From Deltaproteobacteria bacterium HGW-Deltaproteobacteria-8 (GTDB lineage: Bacteria; Desulfobacterota; Desulfovibrionia; Desulfovibrionales; Desulfovibrionaceae), in NCBI GenBank assembly GCA_002840405.1, contig PHAR01000001.1:671715-735714 (forward strand): DNA of 64,000 nucleotides, in the 5' to 3' direction. Under the pieces are notes generated by a model that saw only the letters and a program-made list of their open reading frames with translations, searched no databases and had not been told where the DNA came from. Both the position numbers and the translations under genes were made by a program. Shown here piece by piece: positions 26,771-34,001 of this stretch. Position 1 is the stretch's first letter; every line of letters starts with the position of its first letter.

Positions 26771-26998
26771 ATGGCCGGAAGCACCACCGAAAGCGGCCCA
26801 GTCCTCCGCATCTACGGCAAGGACGGCTGCCCGCACACCCGGCGCGCCCGCGACGCCTGGCCCGAGGCGGAGTTCCTCGACGTGCTGGCCAACCCGCTCC
26901 TGCTGGACGAGATGCTCCGGCTCACCAACGGGGTGCGGCGCATCCCGGTCATCGTGCGCGCAGGCGCGGTCGAGATCGGCTTCAAGCGCGGGGCCTGA
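26771..26998 (+). CDS. Small glutaredoxin-like protein with CPHT motif
   Basis: 75 residues. It opens with a beta strand LRIYGKDGCPHTRRARD, so the redox motif is C-P-H-T. A helix, the strand EFLDVLANP and the cis-Pro region RRIPVIV follow. This is a compact thioredoxin-fold glutaredoxin with a single active-site Cys. The arrangement resembles the Uxx-star group, whose members in sulfate reducers often carry selenocysteine where this one has Cys. No Shine-Dalgarno sequence is seen, and the start lies 11 bases after the EF-hand stop, so coupling is likely. Confidence 0.7.
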   Translation: MAGSTTESGPVLRIYGKDGCPHTRRARDAWPEAEFLDVLANPLLLDEMLRLTNGVRRIPVIVRAGAVEIGFKRGA

Positions 26999-27009
26999 CA
27001 GGTCTGACC

Positions 27010-27028
27010 GCCCGGCCGTGCGCCGGGC
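27010..27028. terminator. Weak hairpin between convergent genes
   Basis: A 7-bp perfect stem GCCCGGC/GCCGGGC with a five-base loop in the 52-base gap between the glutaredoxin-like gene and xth. The nearest T-run is about 14 bases on, so the terminator call is tentative. Confidence 0.35.
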
Positions 27029-27050
27029 CGAACCTGCCGCCATTTTCCCC

Positions 27051-27812
27051 CTACACGATCTCCACACCCACCGGGCAATGGTCCGAGCCCTGCACAGCGG
27101 GGTCGATCCAGGCATGCTTCACCCTGCCCCGAAGCTCCTCGGACACGAAGAAGTAGTCGATGCGCCAGCCCACGTTCTTGGCGCGCGCATGGAAGCGGTA
27201 GCTCCACCACGAGTAGTGGTCCGGACCGGGCTCAAAGAGCCGGAAAGTGTCCACGTAGCCGTGGGCCACGAAGGTGTCGAGCCAGGCGCGCTCGATGGGC
27301 AAAAAGCCCGAGGTCTTGGCGTTGGCCTTGGGGTTCTTCAGGTCGATCTCGGCGTGCGCGGTGTTGAAGTCCCCGCCGACCACGATGGGCTTGGTCTTGC
27401 GCAGCCCCTCGGCCTGGGCCAGAAACGCGTCGTAGAAGCCGAGCTTGTAGCCCAGGCGCTCCTCGTCCTTCTGGCCGTTGGGGAAGTAGATGTTGAACAG
27501 GTGGAAGTCCGGGTACTCCAGGTGGATGACCCGGCCCTCGCCCCGGTAGCGCGGGTCGTCGAGCCCGAAGGAGTGCGCCAGGGGCTCGGCCTTGTAGAGG
27601 GTGGCCGTGCCGGAATAGCCCTTCTTGCCCTTGGACCAGTTCCACAGGCCGTCATAGCCTGCGGGGTTGCGCTCGGCCTCGCTGATCTGCTCGGGCTCGG
27701 CCTTGGTCTCCTGGAGCATGACCACGTCCGCCCCGCAGGTTCCCAGCCAGTCCGTAAAGCCCTTCTGAAGCACGGCGCGGTAGCCGTTGACGTTCCACGA
27801 GATGATGCGCAT
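27051..27812 (-). CDS. xth: Exodeoxyribonuclease III
   Basis: 253 residues from the ATG at 27812, preceded by GGAGG. It belongs to the exonuclease/endonuclease/phosphatase (EEP) fold. Catalytic motifs are intact: WNVNGYRA with Asn, MLQETKAE with the metal-binding Glu, NIYFPNG, GGDFNTAH, WRIDYFF and SDHCPVG. It cleaves at abasic sites and removes 3' blocking groups in base excision repair. It stands alone on the minus strand and converges on the glutaredoxin-like gene. Confidence 0.94.
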   Translation of the reverse strand: MRIISWNVNGYRAVLQKGFTDWLGTCGADVVMLQETKAEPEQISEAERNPAGYDGLWNWSKGKKGYSGTATLYKAEPLAHSFGLDDPRYRGEGRVIHLEYPDFHLFNIYFPNGQKDEERLGYKLGFYDAFLAQAEGLRKTKPIVVGGDFNTAHAEIDLKNPKANAKTSGFLPIERAWLDTFVAHGYVDTFRLFEPGPDHYSWWSYRFHARAKNVGWRIDYFFVSEELRGRVKHAWIDPAVQGSDHCPVGVEIV

Positions 27813-28011
27813 GAACCCTCCGTGGCCCAGGCCCCGCCTGCGGCCCTGGTCTTTCGTATACACAGGTCGCGCCGCCAAAGGCGCCGACTACCCCCTGTAC
27901 AGGGGGGCGGGCCGGGAGCGCAAGCGCCCTGGCCGCGAAGCTGCGCGGGCGAGGCTGGACCGTTCCCGACGCGCCAGGACCACCGCCTCAAGAACTACCG
28001 GCCGCCGCAAT

Positions 28012-28037
28012 AAAAAAGGCCCGCCGAAGCGGGCCGA
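28012..28037 (-). terminator. Rho-independent terminator of the 29-residue protein gene
   Basis: Stem 28018-28024 with 28029-28035 and a tetraloop; on the minus strand it is followed by TTTTTT. It lies about 75 bases past the small gene's stop codon and over 200 bases upstream of xth. Confidence 0.8.
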
Positions 28038-28108
28038 AAAAGAATGCGCCTCGCCGCCGCATGGGGCGGCAAGACAGCTTGCGCATGGAATCGAGCCAAG
28101 CCGTCAGC

Positions 28109-28198
28109 CTAGTGGTGCTCGTTCGGGCTCGTTTTCTTGATGACGAGAAGACCAGCGATGGTTCCCAACAACCCGGCGAAGAAAAAGAAGAAATCCAT
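28109..28198 (-). CDS. 29-residue single-span membrane protein
   Basis: The gene reads MDFFFFFAGLLGTIAGLLVI then KKTSPNEHH. It is one hydrophobic helix with a small-residue GLLGTIAGLL face and a short basic/His tail, N-out or N-in undecided. AAGAGGGGTGG precedes the ATG. A strong terminator (28012-28037) ends the transcript, and no other gene is in it, which supports a dedicated small-protein message. I do not recognise a family. The alternative is that the transcript is a regulatory RNA and the frame is accidental. Confidence 0.6.
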   Translation of the reverse strand: MDFFFFFAGLLGTIAGLLVIKKTSPNEHH

Positions 28199-28328
28199 GA
28201 CCCACCCCTCTTGAAGTTTTCGGAGCCGCGCTCCAGCCATGTGCCTAGCACAGTCCGCAGCGGATGGGAAGGGGGAGCGCCCCCTGGCGCGGCTTGTGTT
28301 CCCGGCGCGCATCCCCTACAACCGCGCC

Positions 28329-29543
28329 ATGCCCAAGCCCAAAACACATACCGACTTCAGGCCCGACGTCCTCATCCTGGGCGCTGGCCCCTCCGGACTC
28401 CTCTGCGCCCTCACGGCGAGACAGAGGGGCCGCCGCGTGACCCTGGTCGACGCCTCGGAGATCACGGCCCGCAAGCTGCGCGCCTCCGGCGGCGGGCGCT
28501 CGAACTGCACCAACCGCAACGCCTCGCCCGAGCACTACCTCTCGGCCGACCCGAAGTTCACGGCCCAGGCCTTGAAACGCTACACTCCGCAGAACTTCCT
28601 GGCGCTGCTCGACAGCCTTGGCCTCTCGGCCAGCGAGGAGGACTTCGGCCGCCTGTTCTGCGACCAGGGCGCGACCCCGCTCACCGACGCGCTGGAAGGG
28701 GCCTGCCGCACGGCAGGGTGCCGCTTCCTGCTGAACCGCCGGGTGGAGGACCTCACCCCTGCGGAGCACGGCTTCCATGTCGACACGGACAAGGGGCCGC
28801 TTGACGCGCCGCGCGTGGTCCTCGCCCTGGGCAGCCCGGCCTGGCCCACCCTGGGCGGCACGGACGCGACAGCCCGGCTGGCCGGAGCCCTCGGCCTGGC
28901 GCACGTCCCGGCCCGGCCCGCGCTGACCCCCCTGGCCTTTACCGGGGCCATGCTCGCCCTGTGCCGCGACCTCTCCGGCCTGGGCCTCACCGCCTCCGTG
29001 TCGGCCCTGGACAAAACGTATACCGATGGCCTGCTGTTCACGCACCAGGGCCTGTCCGGCCCGGCCGCGCTGCAGATCTCGTCCCACTGGCGCAAGGGTG
29101 CGACGCTCACCATCGACCTCGCGCCCCAGGCCGACCTGCGCCAGGTCCTGCGCGAACCGGGGCGGGGAAAAACCATGGCCCGCACCGCCATCGCCAGCCT
29201 GCTGCCGCGCCGCCTGGCCGAGGCGCTGCTCGCCAAGCTGCCGCCGGAACTCGCCGCCGCAGCGGACCGCAAGTGCGCGGAGCTGTCCAAGGCGCAGATG
29301 GAGGCCCTGGCCCTGGTGGTGCACGCCTGGCAGATGACGCCCTCGGGCACCCTCGGCATGAGCCGGGCCGAGGCCGCCAGCGGCGGACTGGACACGCGGC
29401 TGTTCTCGCCCAAGACCTTCGAGTGCCGCAAACTGCCCGGGCTCTTCGCCATCGGCGAGGCGCTCGACGTGGCGGGTGAACTGGGCGGCTACAACCTGCA
29501 CTGGGCCTGGGCCTCGGGCTTCTGCGCCGGGCAAGCGGTGTGA
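28329..29543 (+). CDS. FAD-dependent oxidoreductase, YhiN/HI0933 family
   Basis: 404 residues from the ATG at 28329. The N-terminal dinucleotide-binding motif is LILGAGPSGLLCA. The family signature GGGRSNCTNRN follows near 60, and a C-terminal FAIGEALDVAGELGGYNLHWAWASG closes the FAD site. Members are flavoproteins of unsettled function, related to HI0933 and sometimes annotated as BaiN-like bile-acid reductases. It overlaps the MATE gene by four bases (GTGA), so the two are translationally coupled. Confidence 0.9.
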   Translation: MPKPKTHTDFRPDVLILGAGPSGLLCALTARQRGRRVTLVDASEITARKLRASGGGRSNCTNRNASPEHYLSADPKFTAQALKRYTPQNFLALLDSLGLSASEEDFGRLFCDQGATPLTDALEGACRTAGCRFLLNRRVEDLTPAEHGFHVDTDKGPLDAPRVVLALGSPAWPTLGGTDATARLAGALGLAHVPARPALTPLAFTGAMLALCRDLSGLGLTASVSALDKTYTDGLLFTHQGLSGPAALQISSHWRKGATLTIDLAPQADLRQVLREPGRGKTMARTAIASLLPRRLAEALLAKLPPELAAAADRKCAELSKAQMEALALVVHAWQMTPSGTLGMSRAEAASGGLDTRLFSPKTFECRKLPGLFAIGEALDVAGELGGYNLHWAWASGFCAGQAV

Positions 29544-30982
29544 GCGTCCTGGCCGGCACATGGGCCGACCGTTGGCATGGCCCCGGCGGCTACCGCGAGG
29601 CCCTGGTCATCGGCACGCCGCTCATGGTCAGCATGGGCAGCTACACCCTCATGCAGTTCACGGACCGCGTGTTCCTGGGCCGCCACAGCGTGGCCGAGAT
29701 CGCGGCCTCCGTGCCCGCGGGCATCACCTCCTTCCTGTTCCAGGGCTTCTTCATGGGCGTGGCCAGCTGCGTCAGCGTGCTGGTGGCGCAATACGCCGGA
29801 GCCTGCCGCCCGGAGCGCGTGGGCCCGGCGCTGTGGACCGGCGTGTGGTTCAGCCTGGCCGCAAGCGCCATCCTGGCGGGCCTGGCCTTTCTGGGCGGGC
29901 CGCTGTTTACCTGGGCCGGGCACCCGGAGGCGGTGCGCGCGCTTGAGGCCGACTATTTCTTCATCCTGACCCTGGGCGGCGGGTTCATGATCCTCTCCAC
30001 CGCGCTCTCGTCGTACTTCTCCGGCCTGGAGCAAACCGTGCCGGTGATGCTGGTGAACCTGACCGGGGCCGCGCTGAACATCCCGCTGGACTACGCCCTC
30101 ATCTTCGGCAGATTCGGAGCGCCGGAGCTGGGCATCCGCGGCGCGGCCATGGCCACCGTGGCGGGCAGCGCCATCACCTGCCTGCTCTTCATCGCGCTCA
30201 TCCTGCGCTCGCCCGAGGCCAGGGCGCGCCACAAGATCGCCAGCCTGCCCCGCCCGGACCCCGAGATGCTGCTGCGGCTTTTGCGCATCGGCCTGCCCGC
30301 TGGCGTGCAGTTCTTTCTCGACATCCTGGCCCTGACCGGGTTCTCGCTGCTGGTGGGCCGCCTGGGGCTGGTGGCGCTCTCGGCCACGAACATCGCCTTT
30401 TCCATCAACTCCCTGACCTATTTGCCGATCATCGGCATGTCCATCGCCACCAGCATCCTGGTGGGCCGCAGCCAGGGCCAGAAGCGCCCGGACATCGCCC
30501 AGCGGGCCACAGGCAACATCCTGCGCCTGTCGCTGGGCTGGATGTGGGCCGTGGGGCTGATCTTCGTGCTGTTGCCCGGCCCGCTGCTGGATCTCTTCGA
30601 GACCACGCCGGGCGTGGCCCCCCTGCCCGGCACCCCGGCCTTCGCCGACATCAAGGACATGGGAGTGGTGCTGCTGCGCTATGTGGCGCTCTACAGCCTC
30701 ATCGACGGGGTCTCCATCATCTACTTTGGCGCGCTGAAAGGCGCGGGCGACACGCGCTTCGTCATGCTGACCATGCTCGTGGCCAGCGTGGGCGTGCTCA
30801 TCCTGCCCGTCTGGCTCCTGGTCCAGACCGGAACCGGCGGCATCCACGGCCCATGGCTCTGTCTCACGGCCTACATCGCCACCCTGGCGCTCTCCTTTGC
30901 CCTGCGCTTCCGGGGCGGAAAATGGCGACGCATCCAGGTCATTGAGGAAGCCCCGATGCCTGCGGGCGGCGCTTGTCCTTGA
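29540..30982 (+). CDS. MATE family multidrug/sodium exporter
   Basis: 480 residues starting at GTG 29540, within the stop of the previous gene. It has twelve hydrophobic helices in two homologous MatE halves (about 20-235 and 240-460). Family features include IGTPLMVSMGSYTLMQFTDRV in helix 1, LNIPLDYALIFG after helix 5 and IPLPAG-like RIGLPAGVQF at the start of the second half. It exports cationic drugs or metabolites in exchange for sodium or protons. Its coupling with the YhiN-type flavoprotein hints at export of a redox-modified compound, but this is an inference. Confidence 0.9.
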   Translation: MSVLAGTWADRWHGPGGYREALVIGTPLMVSMGSYTLMQFTDRVFLGRHSVAEIAASVPAGITSFLFQGFFMGVASCVSVLVAQYAGACRPERVGPALWTGVWFSLAASAILAGLAFLGGPLFTWAGHPEAVRALEADYFFILTLGGGFMILSTALSSYFSGLEQTVPVMLVNLTGAALNIPLDYALIFGRFGAPELGIRGAAMATVAGSAITCLLFIALILRSPEARARHKIASLPRPDPEMLLRLLRIGLPAGVQFFLDILALTGFSLLVGRLGLVALSATNIAFSINSLTYLPIIGMSIATSILVGRSQGQKRPDIAQRATGNILRLSLGWMWAVGLIFVLLPGPLLDLFETTPGVAPLPGTPAFADIKDMGVVLLRYVALYSLIDGVSIIYFGALKGAGDTRFVMLTMLVASVGVLILPVWLLVQTGTGGIHGPWLCLTAYIATLALSFALRFRGGKWRRIQVIEEAPMPAGGACP

Positions 30983-31064
30983 CAGCGCAAGGGGCCTTGG
31001 CGAAGGTGGCGGCCTGTGACAGACGGGGTTGCGCCAAGCCCTGACAGACCAAGGAGCCAGGCGA

Positions 31065-31493
31065 ATGAACCTTTGCACAACATATCTGGATGTAAAAATT
31101 CCTGAGATCTCCGAGAACTGGATCGGTGCGGAGTTCGCGGAAGCCCTGGCCTTGCGCGATTTCACCGATCCATTCACCGGCCTGCGGATTTACTTGAAAG
31201 CAATCCCTGAAGGGCTTTTGCCCTACCAGACGCCCAAACACCGCGACACCTCCAAAGGCTTCGCCATGCTTCAGTTGTGCGGCCTGAACGCCCTGGGGGC
31301 CTTTCTCACGCCGTTCATTGAACAGAGCGATGGGCAGGGCGGGTTTGAGCCCATCGTCCAGGAAGCCTTTTTCCTGCCCGTGTCCAACATCCTCGGCTAT
31401 CAGGCCATGGATGCCGACAACATGGACGTGCTTTTCGGCCCGAAGCCGAGCAGGACGACTTCCGAGGATGAGACCCCCATTTGTTTTGATTGA
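31065..31493 (+). CDS. Hypothetical protein upstream of larE
   Basis: 142 residues from the ATG at 31065, preceded by AAGGAG. Soluble, no signal peptide, with several Cys (Cys4, one in LQLCGLNAL, one in the terminal ICFD). I see no known motif. It ends 95 bases before the chosen larE start and is on the same strand, so it may belong to the larEBC transcript. The codon use matches its neighbours, which supports a real gene. Confidence 0.6.
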   Translation: MNLCTTYLDVKIPEISENWIGAEFAEALALRDFTDPFTGLRIYLKAIPEGLLPYQTPKHRDTSKGFAMLQLCGLNALGAFLTPFIEQSDGQGGFEPIVQEAFFLPVSNILGYQAMDADNMDVLFGPKPSRTTSEDETPICFD

Positions 31494-31587
31494 GGCCGAG
31501 GAACGGATGGATCAAATGGAGACCCCGCTGAGTCCCGTGCCTGCTCATGTGGCGTCCGGGCCTGCGGAGCATGGACAGGAAACACGC

Positions 31588-32391
31588 ATGGACGCACGAC
31601 TGACCAGCCTGCTCGACTACTTCCGCGCCACCAGCGCAGGCCGCCCGTTGGCCGTGGCCTTTTCCGGCGGCGTGGACAGCTCGCTGGTGCTCTGGGCCGC
31701 GTCGACCGCGCTCGGAGAGAGGGCTGTGGGCGTCACCGTGCGCTCGGAGTTCATCTGCGCCTTTGAGCGCGAGCGCGCCAAACGGCTGGCCGTGTTCCTG
31801 GCCCGCCAGACCGGCGCGCAGGTGCTGGTGCGCAACATTTCCGTTTTGGCCGAGGCAGGCCTGCGGGCCAACACGGCCGAGCGCTGCTACCAGTGCAAAG
31901 CCCTGGTGCTGGCCGAGGTGCGCGCGGCGGCGCTGGAGGCTTTGGGTCCGGGCCCTGCCCTGGCCGAGGGCACCAACGCCGACGACGACCCGGCGCGTCC
32001 GGGCAGGCGGGCCGTGGCCGAGGCCGGGGCGTACTCGCCGCTTGCCGCCTGCGGCATCGACAAGGCCGGGGTGCGGGAGCTGGCACGGCTGATCGGCCTG
32101 CCCAACGCGGACGACCCGTCCAACTCCTGCCTGGCCACGCGGGTGCCAGAGGGCCATGAGCTGACGTACAAACGCCTCACGGCCATCGAGGCCCTGGAGC
32201 GCGCGGCGCTGGAAATGGGGCTGGTGGACCTGCGGGCGCGGCTGGCGCCCGGCGCAGACGGCACAGAGGACGGGGTGCGGCTGCTCGTGCGCCCGGCCCA
32301 GCTTCTGCTGGCCCAAAGTCTGGCCGCGCGGCTGGCCCAACGGGCTCGATTCATCGGTTTCGCACACTTTGATCTGGGAGAACGCACGTGA
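31588..32391 (+). CDS. larE: ATP-dependent sulfur transferase LarE (nickel-pincer cofactor synthesis)
   Basis: 267 residues from the ATG at 31588 (ACAGGA upstream); an earlier in-frame ATG at 31507 would add 27 low-complexity residues. PP-loop motif FSGGVDSS at 25-32. Three cysteines stand at the sulfur site: Cys100 and Cys103 in RCYQCK and Cys181 in NSCLATR. The L. plantarum enzyme has only the last and sacrifices it. The three-Cys form is that described for [4Fe-4S]-dependent LarE, which can turn over repeatedly. It adds sulfur to the adenylylated pyridinium biscarboxylate made by LarB. It overlaps larB by four bases (GTGA). Confidence 0.88.
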   Translation: MDARLTSLLDYFRATSAGRPLAVAFSGGVDSSLVLWAASTALGERAVGVTVRSEFICAFERERAKRLAVFLARQTGAQVLVRNISVLAEAGLRANTAERCYQCKALVLAEVRAAALEALGPGPALAEGTNADDDPARPGRRAVAEAGAYSPLAACGIDKAGVRELARLIGLPNADDPSNSCLATRVPEGHELTYKRLTAIEALERAALEMGLVDLRARLAPGADGTEDGVRLLVRPAQLLLAQSLAARLAQRARFIGFAHFDLGERT

Positions 32392-33152
32392 ACGTGGACG
32401 CGCTGCTTGAGGAATTCCGCCAGGGGCGGGTGACGGCCGAGGAGATCAAGCGCCAGTTGACCGGCCACAGCTACGCCGATGCCGGGTTCGCCCGGCTGGA
32501 CCACCACCGGCTGCTGCGAAAAGGGCAGCCCGAGGTGGTCTTCTGCCAGGGCAAGACCCCGGAGCACGTGGCGCACATCTTTTCCGAGCTGGCCCGGGCC
32601 AACGGCCGCGTGCTGGGCACCCGCGCCGACGCCAGCCACTTCGAGGCCGTGCGCGACATGCCGGGCGGGCACCCCTTCGTGCAGTACGACGCCTTGTCCC
32701 GCGTGCTCAGCATCACACGCGAGCCCGTGGAACTGGTGGGCAAGGTCATCGTGGTCAGCGCGGGCACGGCGGACATGCCCGTGGCCGAGGAGGCCGCGCG
32801 CGTGGCCGAGCATCTGGGCAGCCGCGTGGTGCGCCACTTCGACTGCGGGGTGTCGGGGATCCACCGCTTCCTCAGCGTGCTGGACGACTTTCTGGACGCG
32901 CGCGCCGTGGTGGCCGTGGCGGGCATGGACGGCGCGCTGCCGTCCGTGGTGGGCGGGGCCGTGGCCGCGCCGGTCATCGCCGTGCCCACCAGCATTGGCT
33001 ACGGCGCAAGCTTCGGCGGCCTGGCCGCGCTTCTGACCATGCTCAACTCCTGCGCGCCGGGCGTCACCGTGGTCAACATCGACAACGGCTTCGGGGCCGG
33101 ATACATGGCCCACGTCATCAACGCCCAGTGCGAAACCGCAGCGAAAGGATAG
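32388..33152 (+). CDS. larB: Pyridinium-3,5-biscarboxylic acid mononucleotide synthase LarB
   Basis: 254 residues starting at GTG 32388 inside the larE stop. The C-terminal part (about 120-245) is the PurE/AIR-carboxylase-like domain with SAGTADMPVAEEA, DCGVSGIHR and the glycine-rich VPTSIGYGASFGG. LarB carboxylates nicotinic acid adenine dinucleotide and cleaves its phosphoanhydride as the first step of nickel-pincer nucleotide synthesis. Length is normal. The larC gene follows after 6 bases. Confidence 0.9.
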   Translation: MNVDALLEEFRQGRVTAEEIKRQLTGHSYADAGFARLDHHRLLRKGQPEVVFCQGKTPEHVAHIFSELARANGRVLGTRADASHFEAVRDMPGGHPFVQYDALSRVLSITREPVELVGKVIVVSAGTADMPVAEEAARVAEHLGSRVVRHFDCGVSGIHRFLSVLDDFLDARAVVAVAGMDGALPSVVGGAVAAPVIAVPTSIGYGASFGGLAALLTMLNSCAPGVTVVNIDNGFGAGYMAHVINAQCETAAKG

Positions 33153-33158
33153 CCCCCC

Positions 33159-33968
33159 GTGAAGACACTGTATCTTGAATGCGCCCTGGGCGTCTCCGGC
33201 GACATGCTCCTGGCCGCCCTGTCCGACATGATCGAGGACGGCCCCCAGATACTGGCCGAGGCCGTGGCCTCCCTGGGCCTGCCCGGCGTGTCCGTGCGCT
33301 TTTCCGAGCACATGATCCAGGGCATCCGCACCCGGCGCGTTGAGGTGCTGGAGAAAGCTCCCCAGCCCCTGCGCCACCTGGCCGATCTCACGCGCATCGT
33401 CGGAGCCGCGCCTTCAGATTATTGGGCGCAGCGGGTCAAGGAGGGCAGCCTGGAGGCGCTCACGCGGCTGGCCATCGCCGAGGCGTTGGTCCACAACGAG
33501 CCGCTGGAGCACATCCATTTCCACGAGGTCGGCGCGGTGGACACCGTGGTCGACGTGCTGGGCACGATGCTTTTGGTGGAAGCCTGCGGCGCAGACGTTG
33601 TGGTGGCTTCGCCGGTGAACCTGGGCTCCGGGTTCGTGGAGTTCTCCCACGGCCGCTTCCCGGTGCCTGCTCCGGCCTGCGCCGAGCTTGCCAAGGGCAT
33701 GCGAACCTTTGCCACGGAGTCCGGCATGGAGCTGGCCACGCCCACGGGACTCACCCTGGTCAAGACCCTGGCCGGGTCCTACGGCCCGCTGCCGCTGGGC
33801 AGCGTCATGGCCGTGGGCTATGGCTCCGGCACGTATTCGGGCGGCGCCTACCCAACCTTCCTGCGGGCGTATCTCATCGAGGACGAATTCCTCGAGGACG
33901 GGCTCATCAAGGACGGGGCAGAGGACGAAGACTGCTGCGCTGGCCACAGGCACGGACACGACGAGTAG
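33159..33968 (+). CDS. larC: LarC N-terminal part (LarC1), nickel insertion protein, lacking LarC2
   Basis: 269 residues from a GTG at 33159 (AAAGGA upstream). Motifs of the LarC N-terminal domain are clear: VSGDMLLAAL near the start, HIHFHEVGAVDTVVDV near 118-133, and PVPAPACAELAKG and TPTGLTLVK later. Full LarC is about 400 residues and its C-terminal half (LarC2) carries much of the CTP-dependent cyclometallase function. Here the gene stops after an acidic stretch and a metal-binding-like tail CCAGHRHGHDE. No LarC2 sequence exists in other frames before the convergent gene at 34002. Nickel insertion would need a separate LarC2, or the protein works differently. No larA lies nearby. Confidence 0.85.
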   Translation: MKTLYLECALGVSGDMLLAALSDMIEDGPQILAEAVASLGLPGVSVRFSEHMIQGIRTRRVEVLEKAPQPLRHLADLTRIVGAAPSDYWAQRVKEGSLEALTRLAIAEALVHNEPLEHIHFHEVGAVDTVVDVLGTMLLVEACGADVVVASPVNLGSGFVEFSHGRFPVPAPACAELAKGMRTFATESGMELATPTGLTLVKTLAGSYGPLPLGSVMAVGYGSGTYSGGAYPTFLRAYLIEDEFLEDGLIKDGAEDEDCCAGHRHGHDE

Positions 33969-34001
33969 CGTCGCGGGCCTGGAGCTGGCGTCGGCCGGGG
34001 G

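Noticed and set aside
27891..27906. A 16-base perfect palindrome (CCCCCTGTACAGGGGG) upstream of xth
   Set aside because: It could be an operator, but it lies about 80 bases from the xth start with no promoter that it clearly overlaps, and one palindrome of this size in GC-rich DNA is weak evidence.
33969..34001. Programmed frameshift joining LarC1 to LarC2, as in lactobacilli
   Set aside because: The sequence after larC belongs to the convergent glycosyltransferase, and no frame there encodes LarC2 motifs.
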